From JAAOYC01 sp036481345 (GTDB lineage Archaea > Nanobdellota > Nanobdellia > Woesearchaeales > WJKL01): a stretch of 22,431 bases of DNA. Shown here piece by piece: positions 17,901 to 22,431 of the stretch. The notes under the pieces were generated by a model, which saw only the letters and a program-made list of their open reading frames with translations, was not told where the DNA came from and did no database searches. Within the stretch, counting starts at the first letter, position 1. The number at the start of each line of letters is the position of its first letter. The stretch is from the NCBI GenBank assembly GCA_036481345.1, contig JAZGHU010000007.1, positions 1 through 22,431 on the forward strand, written 5' to 3'. The position numbers and the translations under genes are program-made.

Positions 17901-18128
17901 GCGGAGCTGACAAAATCAAGAAGACCTAAAATAAAGATAGAAAAAGCACCATTAGATATTAAAAAAGCCCCCCCAAAAAAAGAAAGTGAGTTTGAAAGAC
18001 TGCAAAGACTGATAGAAACAAGAAAAACACCACCTAAAAAATTAAAATTAGATAAAAAACATGATGTCAAAGATTTATTTGATAAATTATCAAAACTAAA
18101 AGAACAAGCAAGGGAAAAAAGAAAATGA
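11964..18128 (+). CDS. giant modular cell-surface protein with TSP3 repeats, C-terminal membrane anchor and basic cytoplasmic tail
   Basis: A 2054-residue type I membrane protein. In order: signal peptide (1-23, ending NTYA); three Cys-rich GCC units (27-160); three carboxypeptidase-regulatory-like beta domains (about 167-242, 247-325, 331-413; for example GTIYGTVIDSAGPVQGVTI and GYYEFTGIPQGQYTLTAE); an FN3-like domain (about 422-524); a Cys-rich belt (525-795); some nine Ig-like modules (about 799-1665), several with a recurring Cys-x-Tyr as in ATICKYD and EECKYSL; thrombospondin type 3 Ca-binding repeats (about 1669-1845, DGDGVPDNQD, DNDGVPNIYD, DDDGVQDTLD); a helix GLAWTFIILGLLLIAGG (about 1852-1876); and a roughly 178-residue Lys/Arg-rich tail with FERL repeats. 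A rigid Ca-stabilised adhesin or cell-wall component is likely. It is translationally coupled at both ends by ATGA overlaps. Confidence 0.85.
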   Translation: MKKTILTIIAMIFLVLTTLNTYAQDGCCYEPGPDTCVASDQADCDPAYWSLAAGPNCNPAIVPECTPSVGCCTGDTCKDNVQFEAECPGSYQPGACQQYTECQEGCCFCITDPTDTVTGMVCHDGLTEAQCITQCSTFPIYYLNKTLQGNQCETSNVCAFGVTLDTGTITGFIRDENNNPLGSVTVTAAVQSATSASDGYYTLSNLPSGSITVRAELPGYETNQTIIIVQPGTSQEANLTIKQLPEGTIYGTVIDSAGPVQGVTINLQLGPIPLSPTITDAGGYYEFTGIPQGQYTLTAEKLTHESQTVSVNLPDQGTVEQPFTLIQKPFGKVSGTIKDNQTDAVIPFAQIIVDSIIETRANSQGYYEIDLPVTTPATDYSIKSQADGYFSSLPQQITIQSQTYILDFKLDPIPSQCANPAAPSIVSLTASHIKGEQAVELIWEKPNCHENMGGYTILRQEGTNIAEAIAFLPVTSQPFSHPQSYIDENIRWDTTYTYHIIITYTDGIRNSTDTSHAQTITTGDQLCEGKFIATLDIFSEFCQDNNFRRTCDDSNQIIDALDSPVYCDEQFYYCAGPDFLTGKTSCKFFGPCDPRTQEALPFGLYHNEDDCIGSSNENYCYFDNTDTIIDACYACYQEMDCADYKSHDACIEDNCLVAENTNCAWQETEYSDLGKGFCYEVDSDETAYCSLCSSDTIFQNLGCTEEVCGKLGDCYSSTAGCSTCDDNTICDSYTTQSECTGDQEIDISSCSEQITSSNDRCNLGACKWDTTANSCYKDGNDDDAQDCALLGLGSCKQDTTPPTTALPLNYIVTNKDSSIEITSDIDAAILTYCIDKDNTCCPSETINFAAGIANLIPFDSSELALIYNQHGHGEYHLRYYAVDNNQNQEQLKSSKIYLDLTPPKINIDYIIIPITPDQPPSDLIINISTDETVTCTDSLTETATQETKQNIQDSTGDLWSVAYTVDDGYYDYTISCTDNLGNTNTTTIYILVDAWPFINIVRPDRPDTIKDTTPLFEITTLGAGTCSLKKGTATSDFTSSTDKKYHTANLALENNKHYPDISATCIEDSSGKTDKVNFFFTIDNQPPKTKATIELRNQQHTYENEFDIYAEDNVHISFECDDALTLGFGCKQTNYCIATAGATCNPFGPISFTQQPRTITQTETICYASEDNGNNQESASCSTVHRDLGSGIELISPPHGVSSTPIFDVVIRTLGDYEECKYSLSPDFDYNSPIFPSFEATGELNMFKIDSFAGASSFPYTYPMNIKCKDRQGTISAPVLINLAYDDSAPILTARAIPTKVVQQRQVNLSVTSDDATICKYDTTTSNYEDMQGIFAGWDDWQDGNPSFTDSHIKTIYLVDEDQGNHRYYIACQNRAGAISTAQINFEVDFYEIGAFTSVFPQGSVNTQTIALKLNTSRDATCYHENTTRFSTTGGIYHESVQFSGLAEGVHSIYIYCDFPTQRVDKTISFTVDITNPDIVDIDMPDRACYDDYIQPTFVAEDNLSSIDLYNYSLYKGTEIIIDWTTTASDNPRITQDHNGDDLNLSFNEKYYFSMNAMDAAGNWGDDAISSNEFELIPDNSSECYTDDDNPTITIQTAAVQTGIEVTMSCTDESGCDGKYYGTSESDEACNASQTYTGSVILSELSKFCWEVSDTMNNTATGFKLISVNDEDGDGVPDNQDTCPGTPYGSHVDLIGCPVSRDDDNDGVPNIYDICSDTPVEESDLVDADGCAPSQTDTDDDGVQDTLDQCPGTPFGETVDTEGCSDSQKDSDEDGMDDAYEKRHNLDPFSSSDADEDTDSDKLTNYEEYTYFKQTGREISPREEDTDGDGYSDKDEIDKGYNPVSSSSYPRGKGLAWTFIILGLLLIAGGTTYIIIMNKRAPPTVPTPTISPTAPPTYPSRVAMQQAEKRRRMRLEVGIRRKQTEKRRAEIISQRRAEKARKRSKLFEAFGVKKAIPKKLPPKLPPRMPTLEKEEFERLAELTKSRRPKIKIEKAPLDIKKAPPKKESEFERLQRLIETRKTPPKKLKLDKKHDVKDLFDKLSKLKEQAREKRK

Positions 18129-18646
18129 ATAAAAAAGCCCAGATAGCAGGACAAGTATTTATCTTCATACTAGCAGCAGCTTTAGCAGCATTGATAATAG
18201 GCTATGGCTATAAAGCAATAAACACATTCACATCAAGAACAGAACAAATTGCACTAATCAATTTCAGAACAGATTTACAAACAGAAATAAGGACAATAGC
18301 TTCTGACTTTGGAAGTGTAAAAAGACTTGACTTAAATCTTCCATCTGATTTTAAAGCATTTTGCATGGTTGACCTCAATAAAAGAGATCAAGCAAATACC
18401 ACATGCATCTGCAGCCAATCTTTTAGTTGTGAAGGCAATCCTGATGATTACGACCCATTAATCTGTGATGCATGGACAACTCCAGGAACAATAGAATCAG
18501 CATTCTTAGTCCCACTGACAGCTATCAAAATATCTCCAGTAGAAATAGAAGACACTTACAAATGTTTCTCTCCAAAAGGAAATAAAATATCATTAAGAAT
18601 AGAAGGAAGAGGATCCCACACTTCAGTTAAAGAATGGCAAAACTAA
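18125..18646 (+). CDS. pilin-like protein, KKAQ signal (cluster member 2)
   Basis: A 173-residue protein: MNKKA before Gln6, then a hydrophobic helix (IAGQVFIFILAAALAALIIG, residues 7-26). The five-residue basic leader and Gln at the expected +1 position match archaeal class III prepilin signals. The ectodomain has six cysteines (CMVD, TTCICSQSFSC, ICDAW, KCFSP), probably disulfide-bonded outside the cell. No named domain was recognised. The ATG overlaps the stop of the giant protein by four bases, and the end overlaps the next gene by 13 bp, so it is tightly coupled. Minor pilin is the most likely role (inferred). Confidence 0.72.
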   Translation: MNKKAQIAGQVFIFILAAALAALIIGYGYKAINTFTSRTEQIALINFRTDLQTEIRTIASDFGSVKRLDLNLPSDFKAFCMVDLNKRDQANTTCICSQSFSCEGNPDDYDPLICDAWTTPGTIESAFLVPLTAIKISPVEIEDTYKCFSPKGNKISLRIEGRGSHTSVKEWQN

Positions 18647-19650
18647 AATCAAAAAAAGCACAGATTTCAACACAATTTGCATGGATATTCATTTTAATAG
18701 CAGGAGCAATAATCCTAATATTCTTCATAAGTCTGGTCTTTAAACAAAAAGAAATTTCAGAGACAAGATTATCAGCTACTGTTTTATCTCAATTAGAGAC
18801 AATACTTGTAGGATCAGGCCTAAGCTCAGGAACAGTAAATGTTATAGACATGCCTGAGACAGAGCTAAATTTTGTTTGTGATGAAGATGGTTTCTCAGAG
18901 TTTGCAATAGAAGGCACAGTTCTCACAAAAGAAACACCCACACAAGTAATTTTTACTCCTGAAAAAATCAAAGGAAGACAGATAATTACATGGGCATTAA
19001 GTTTTGATGCTCCATTCAAAACAACAAACTTCCTTTATCTCTCAGACCCAACTACTAAATATGTATTTGTTACTCCCAACACATTTGCCCAAGAAATAAT
19101 GCAAAATTTCCCAGCAGAATTTAAACCAGAATCAACAACTCTAAGCAGCATTAACCCTCAAGGTTATAACAAAATAAAATTGATATTTTCTGCAAGCAAT
19201 CCCCCAGATACAATTCCAGATAATTTAGAAGATATAGATGTTTCTGCAATAAAACTAACTTCAAATTCAATTATCTTTTACAAAACAAAAAGAAGCAGTT
19301 TTGAACAAGAAGATACAATCTCTTATATAGATGAGCCATCTCTATACGGAGCAATCTTTGCAGAAGATCAAACATCCTATGAATGTAATATGAGAAAAGC
19401 ATTCAAAAGATTAAACTTAGTTGCGCAAGTATATGAATACAGAAAAGAAGATATTGAGTTAGATTCAAGTTTTCTATGTAAAGCAATCTATCAAAATTCT
19501 GTAGGCGCATTATCTTTACTTATCAACAATGCAAATGCCTGCAATGAACACCTCAATAACAATTGTATGAACACAGTCAGAACAAGCAGAGATAATCTGC
19601 AAGCAGTTCAAAACAATCTTATAAGAGAATCATGCCTATGGTTATATTAA
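18634..19650 (+). CDS. pilin-like protein, KKAQ signal (cluster member 3)
   Basis: A 338-residue protein starting MAKLKSKKA before Gln10, then the helix ISTQFAWIFILIAGAIILIFF. This is the second largest intact pilin-like ORF here. Its long ectodomain has alternating strands, and cysteines gather in the last 90 residues (SYECNM, FLCKAI, NACNEHLNNNC, ESCLWLY), suggesting a disulfide-stapled C-terminal helical bundle. It starts 13 bp inside the preceding gene and the next starts 1 nt after its stop (TAAAATG). The fold is not recognised; the only safe statement is an exported type IV pilin-like protein. Confidence 0.72.
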   Translation: MAKLKSKKAQISTQFAWIFILIAGAIILIFFISLVFKQKEISETRLSATVLSQLETILVGSGLSSGTVNVIDMPETELNFVCDEDGFSEFAIEGTVLTKETPTQVIFTPEKIKGRQIITWALSFDAPFKTTNFLYLSDPTTKYVFVTPNTFAQEIMQNFPAEFKPESTTLSSINPQGYNKIKLIFSASNPPDTIPDNLEDIDVSAIKLTSNSIIFYKTKRSSFEQEDTISYIDEPSLYGAIFAEDQTSYECNMRKAFKRLNLVAQVYEYRKEDIELDSSFLCKAIYQNSVGALSLLINNANACNEHLNNNCMNTVRTSRDNLQAVQNNLIRESCLWLY

Positions 19651-19651
19651 A

Positions 19652-20176
19652 ATGAGAAAAGCACAAATGAAAACAAAGAAAACAGAAGGTTTTCGTGGTT
19701 TTAGATGGCCTTCCAAAGGCCAGATAAAAATGTTCGAAACAATTGCAGTATTAGTAGTTTTCTTCATCCTATTAATGTTTGGTCTAACTTTTTATTCAAA
19801 AATTCAAAAAATAACATTAAACAGAGAATTAGAAGAAATAGCAGTTCTCAAAGCAATAGACACATCTGAACAAATCTCTTTCCTCCCAGAATTGCAATGT
19901 GTTGGTGTCCAGGATATAGATTGTATTGATATATTAAAGATAGATGCAGCTGAATTTATTATCGACGAAAACAGATTAGATTACTTTGATACCTTTGGCT
20001 TTAGTAATGTGTTCATAATAGAAGTTTATCCAGATACAGGAGAAGAATGGGAAATATATAATCTTCCAAAAAAAGAAGATAAAGGAAAGCTTGCAACACA
20101 ATTCCCCGTTTCATTACATGATCCAATAGAAGATACCTACTCTTTTGGAGTCTTAACAATAGAAATTTATAGATAA
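19652..20176 (+). CDS. pilin-like protein with extended leader, KGQ signal (cluster member 4)
   Basis: A 174-residue protein. The expected cleavage site is Lys22-Gly23 before Gln24 (SKGQIKMFE), followed by the helix TIAVLVVFFILLMFGLTFY; Glu27 falls near the acidic position common in type IV pilins. The 23-residue leader is unusually long and contains a second site-like stretch (RKAQM, residues 2-6) with no helix after it. The leader DNA holds a perfect 7-bp palindrome and shares sequence with the leader of the gene at 21478. Only two ectodomain cysteines are present (LQCVG, DIDCID). It starts 1 nt after the previous stop. Confidence 0.7.
   Translation: MRKAQMKTKKTEGFRGFRWPSKGQIKMFETIAVLVVFFILLMFGLTFYSKIQKITLNRELEEIAVLKAIDTSEQISFLPELQCVGVQDIDCIDILKIDAAEFIIDENRLDYFDTFGFSNVFIIEVYPDTGEEWEIYNLPKKEDKGKLATQFPVSLHDPIEDTYSFGVLTIEIYR
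19706..19722. repeat. perfect palindrome in the leader of the pilin gene at 19652
   Basis: TGGCCTT (19706-19712), a 3-nt loop, and AAGGCCA (19716-19722). It is read in frame as Trp-Pro-Ser-Lys-Gly-Gln and ends right at the predicted prepilin cleavage point. Such a GC-rich stem is out of keeping with the AT-rich surroundings. Confidence 0.7.
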
Positions 20177-20177
20177 G

Positions 20178-20651
20178 ATGAAATACAAAAAAACTGCACA
20201 GATGGAAATAATGGGCCTTGCAATAATAGTAATCTTATTATCATTAGCAATACTCTTTACAATTCAATTCATTATCTTAAAAGAACCATCAGAAACAAAG
20301 CAAAGTTTTACTTCAAAACAATTAGCAGCAAACACAGCAAGCACACTGCTAACTACAACAACAGGCTGCAGTGATCAACCAATCAGTGCATTATTAATTG
20401 ATTGTGCAGAATCAAGCCTTGAACAATGTTCTGGCATGAACCACTGCACTTATGTAAAACAAGAAATCCAAGAAATATTAAACTCAACATTAGATAAATG
20501 GAATAGGAAATATTATCTGACAGTAAACACAGACACAACTCAAATAGCTATTGGAGAAGAATGCTCAGGAGAAAAAACAACATCTCAACCTTGCTGCATC
20601 CTTCCAACAAAATATAAACCAGTCAAAATAAATTTAGACATATGCAATTAA
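20178..20651 (+). CDS. pilin-like protein, TAQ signal (cluster member 5)
   Basis: A 157-residue protein: MKYKKTA before Gln8, then the helix MEIMGLAIIVILLSLAILFTIQFI. It departs slightly from the other members, with Thr-Ala rather than Lys-Ala before the glutamine; Glu10 follows two positions after Gln8. The ectodomain is Ser/Thr-rich with cysteines TGCSD, IDCAES, EQCSGMNHC, EECSG, QPCC and DICN. The tail with two neighbouring Cys is reminiscent of disulfide-locked minor pilins. The start is 1 nt after the preceding stop, and the 31-residue gene follows after 1 nt. No other domain was recognised. Confidence 0.7.
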   Translation: MKYKKTAQMEIMGLAIIVILLSLAILFTIQFIILKEPSETKQSFTSKQLAANTASTLLTTTTGCSDQPISALLIDCAESSLEQCSGMNHCTYVKQEIQEILNSTLDKWNRKYYLTVNTDTTQIAIGEECSGEKTTSQPCCILPTKYKPVKINLDICN

Positions 20652-20652
20652 A

Positions 20653-20748
20653 ATGGAAAACGCACTAGAAATAAGCACATTAGTATATCTGCTTGCATTT
20701 TTAGCATTCGCAGCAATACTGATAATAATCTTTACATCAATAAGATAA
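20653..20748 (+). CDS. 31-residue single-pass membrane peptide
   Basis: ATG 20653 to TAA 20746-20748 encodes MENALEISTLVYLLAFLAF followed by AAILIIIFTSIR: a short acidic N-terminus (Glu2, Glu6), a hydrophobic helix of about 20 residues and a terminal Arg. There is no Lys-Ala-Gln site, so it would not be processed as a pilin. Its exact placement with 1-nt gaps to both neighbours (the TAA-A-ATG pattern used across this operon), and the open frame filling all the space between them, argue that it is real. It could be an assembly or regulatory subunit of the pilin-like system; that is inference. Confidence 0.6.
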   Translation: MENALEISTLVYLLAFLAFAAILIIIFTSIR

Positions 20749-20749
20749 A

Positions 20750-21481
20750 ATGAATAAGAAAGCCCAAGTTGAAACATTAGTAGTAGTTCTCGTAGCTATA
20801 GCATTATCAATAGTTGTTGGGTCAATGGGTCATAATTTCCTTTCACAGAGCAGGGGCAAAGCAGAAGTTGAAATCTGTAGACTAAGTATGGAAAAAGTAA
20901 AAAGTATAGAAAAGTCAAAAGTATTACATGCAAAATTCAACTGCCCAGCTCCTTCAAATACATATCAATTTGATCATGAGAACAAATACTATGATGCAAT
21001 CTCTCAAAATCTTAAAGATTGCTGGTATAAAACACTTGGCCATGAAAGTCCATATGGGGATTTAAGTTTTACAGTAGATAAAGAAACTTGTTTTGTCTGT
21101 TCAGAATTTGTTTTAGATAAAGAGATATCTGTATCAGAAACACTTGATTATATGCAGCTAACAAAAACATTTAATTTCCTTGACACAAGCTGGAAAGCCC
21201 CTAATAATCAGCAATATTTCATAGGGGCAAGAAAACAAGATGATAAAAGAAGAGCATATCCTCTATCTGTTCTAGAAAAAGATCAAAATTATGTAACCTT
21301 ATTTGTCTATTCAAACAAAGAATGGAGCCCATGGGACATTCCTTTAGTGCGTCCAGTAGGATGGGAGCTGCAAAAATATGGAGGAAAAGAACTTTATCAC
21401 CACACATTTGTAATTCCAGCAGATGAAATAAACAATCTTGGCTGTGAAATGTATTATTATCAAAAAATAGAAGAAAAATGA
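20750..21481 (+). CDS. pilin-like protein, KKAQ signal, CxxC family (cluster member 6)
   Basis: A 243-residue protein: MNKKA before Gln6, Glu8, then the helix TLVVVLVAIALSIVVGSMG. The ectodomain has an ordered cysteine set: CRLS near 44, NCP near 65, DCW near 90, and CFVC near 117-120. The downstream gene has the same order (CRQS, CP, ECW, FCSIC), so the two are tandem paralogues. The C-terminal half (RAYPLSVLEKDQNYVTLFVY and CEMYYYQK) is Trp/Tyr-rich and beta-like. It starts 1 nt after the 31-residue gene and overlaps the next by four bases (ATGA). A minor pilin or pilus-tip protein is plausible; no homologue of known function was recognised. Confidence 0.72.
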   Translation: MNKKAQVETLVVVLVAIALSIVVGSMGHNFLSQSRGKAEVEICRLSMEKVKSIEKSKVLHAKFNCPAPSNTYQFDHENKYYDAISQNLKDCWYKTLGHESPYGDLSFTVDKETCFVCSEFVLDKEISVSETLDYMQLTKTFNFLDTSWKAPNNQQYFIGARKQDDKRRAYPLSVLEKDQNYVTLFVYSNKEWSPWDIPLVRPVGWELQKYGGKELYHHTFVIPADEINNLGCEMYYYQKIEEK

Positions 21482-22431
21482 AGAAAACTACAAAAATTGA
21501 AAACAAAGAAAATCGAAAAGATTTTCGTGGATTTGAAAATATAAAACATTTTCAAACTTTTTGTCGGCTTGGAACTTCTTTAAGAAGGACCAAGAAAGCC
21601 CAGATAACAAAATTAAAGGTATTAATAATCGGAGCAGTAGTAGCAATCTTATTATTATTTTTTGTTTCGAACATTGGCGAAGAAATAAGCTCAGCAACAA
21701 GAATAGCTCAATGTAGACAAAGTGTAGAATCAAATGCCTTGCTAAGACTAGGAGCAGCAGACTTCTCCTCAGAAATAGTCTGCCCAACAAAAGAACTAAA
21801 GATAAAATCAAAAGACGAATTACAAATAAAATATGCTTTAGCAAATGAAATGACAGAATGCTGGGAAATCTTCCAAAAAGGAGAAAAAGAATTATTTAGT
21901 GATGATGGAGTATTTTGTTCTATATGCTCAAGAGTGGTTTTTACTAAGTTAGATGATCCAATAAAAGCATTTCCTGAATTTCTTTTAAAAACAAAAATCC
22001 CAGGAAAAGAACAGACCTATGCAGATTATTTACATAATTATGAAAAAGCTGAATCCACTGAAATTTTAGAAGAAATAGAAAAAGCAGGAAATGCTCTTCA
22101 CATAAAAGAAATAGAAATAAATCCTGCAAAAGAATACGCTGTTATTTTTGGATATATTAAAGGTAAAGATGCATTGGAAAATTTTTATAAAAAAGGAAGA
22201 CACGTTGTAGGTGGAGCAGCAGTTATTGCAGCAGGCGTAGGAATAATGAAAGTAGGAGGATTAATCTCTGCAATGCCTTTTCCAGGAGCAAGATTCATAG
22301 GAGTTCCAGTAGCTGCTGTTGGAAGTTTAATCTCAGCAGGAGGACTATTATGGAGCATAACAGGAGCATGGTTTGATAGAGAATCTCCTCAATGGGCTTC
22401 TTTTGTTGAATTAAGAGAATATACTGGCACA
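21478..22431 (+). CDS. pilin-like protein with long leader, KKAQ signal, and glycine-rich hydrophobic hairpin (cluster member 7, cut by the right edge)
   Basis: An open frame from ATG 21478 to the window end, at least 318 residues with no stop. The leader is 41 residues; Lys39-Lys40-Ala41 precede Gln42, followed by the helix KVLIIGAVVAILLLFFV. No ATG, GTG or TTG lies in frame between 21480 and the cleavage site, and the ATGA overlap supports the start. The Cys pattern CRQS, CP, ECW, FCSIC matches the upstream paralogue. Residues about 240-305 add something the paralogue lacks: a Gly/Ala-rich hydrophobic stretch (GGAAVIAAGVGIMKVGGL, then FIGVPVAAVGSLISAGGLLW) broken by MPFPGAR, like a membrane-inserting hairpin. 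The leader holds palindromes and CGN arginine codons unlike the rest. Confidence 0.72.
   Translation, partial: MKKTTKIENKENRKDFRGFENIKHFQTFCRLGTSLRRTKKAQITKLKVLIIGAVVAILLLFFVSNIGEEISSATRIAQCRQSVESNALLRLGAADFSSEIVCPTKELKIKSKDELQIKYALANEMTECWEIFQKGEKELFSDDGVFCSICSRVVFTKLDDPIKAFPEFLLKTKIPGKEQTYADYLHNYEKAESTEILEEIEKAGNALHIKEIEINPAKEYAVIFGYIKGKDALENFYKKGRHVVGGAAVIAAGVGIMKVGGLISAMPFPGARFIGVPVAAVGSLISAGGLLWSITGAWFDRESPQWASFVELREYTGT
21508..21526. repeat. palindrome 1 in the leader of the pilin gene at 21478
   Basis: GAAAATC (21508-21514), a 5-nt loop, and GATTTTC (21520-21526), a perfect 7-bp stem. It overlaps the stretch shared with the leader of the 19652 gene. Confidence 0.6.
21566..21600. repeat. 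imperfect hairpin 2 in the leader of the pilin gene at 21478
   Basis: GGCTT (21566-21570) pairs with AAGCC (21596-21600), GG with CC inside, and CTTCTT (21575-21580) with AAGAAG (21582-21587). It ends directly before the codon of the predicted +1 glutamine, the same place as the palindrome in the 19652 gene. Confidence 0.5.

Noticed and set aside
17762..18154. Minus-strand open frame of 130 codons under the tail of the giant protein
   Set aside because: It is the complement of a Lys/Glu-rich coding stretch, which yields a Phe/Leu/Ser-rich shadow. It has no promoter and lies fully within well-supported genes.
1..22431. tRNA, rRNA, CRISPR arrays, C/D box RNAs, insertion sequences
   Set aside because: Intergenic stretches were read on both strands. 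No cloverleaf-like arms, regular spaced repeats, clear C and D box pairs, transposase frames or terminal inverted repeats with target duplications were found.

Overview
The window looks like a piece of a small, AT-rich archaeal genome, most likely a DPANN lineage related to Woesearchaeota or Pacearchaeota (lineage is inference). The evidence is an archaeal information-processing set (aIF2 beta, MCM, TATA-binding protein, RNase P protein p30, an Ncs6/TtuA-type tRNA thiolase), TATA boxes placed 26-28 bp before start codons as in leaderless archaeal transcripts, strong AGA use for arginine, very tight gene packing, and large cysteine-rich secreted proteins next to many proteins with a Lys-Lys-Ala-Gln class III (type IV pilin-like) signal.

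Left part (1-6772), housekeeping. A minus-strand pair aIF2 beta/DUF424 (4-nt ATGA overlap) faces away from a SpoIIM-like membrane protein across a shared 81-bp promoter region. The SpoIIM-like gene runs tail to tail, with a 9-bp overlap, into a minus-strand series read TBP, MCM helicase, OB-fold/winged-helix RPA-associated-like protein. The gap between TBP and MCM carries an inverted repeat. A plus-strand pair follows: the tRNA thiolase, which lacks the usual N-terminal zinc finger, and RNase P p30.

Right part (6779-22431), a continuous plus-strand cell-surface locus. First unit: a 1181-residue secreted cysteine-rich protein and a pilin-like protein with a cadherin/Ig-like ectodomain. Second unit: a 49-residue ribbon-helix-helix regulator whose promoter holds five near-identical hexamers at exact 10-bp spacing, then a 2054-residue surface protein (signal peptide, Cys-rich repeats, three carboxypeptidase-regulatory-like domains, FN3, a series of Ig-like modules, thrombospondin type 3 Ca-binding repeats, one transmembrane helix, long basic cytoplasmic tail). 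Six further Lys-Ala-Gln/Lys-Gly-Gln pilin-like proteins and a 31-residue membrane peptide follow, the last gene running off the right edge. From 11818 on, every junction is overlapping or has a 1-nt gap, so this should be one transcript under the small regulator.

Together, the right part looks like a self-regulated surface appendage or adhesion system: several minor-pilin-like subunits made with two giant Cys-rich surface proteins. No assembly ATPase, platform protein or prepilin peptidase lies in the window, so those must be encoded elsewhere. No tRNA, rRNA, CRISPR array, insertion sequence or att site was seen. No stretch over 300 bp lacks a gene; the largest gap (5070-5341) holds two divergent promoters and nothing else I can support.
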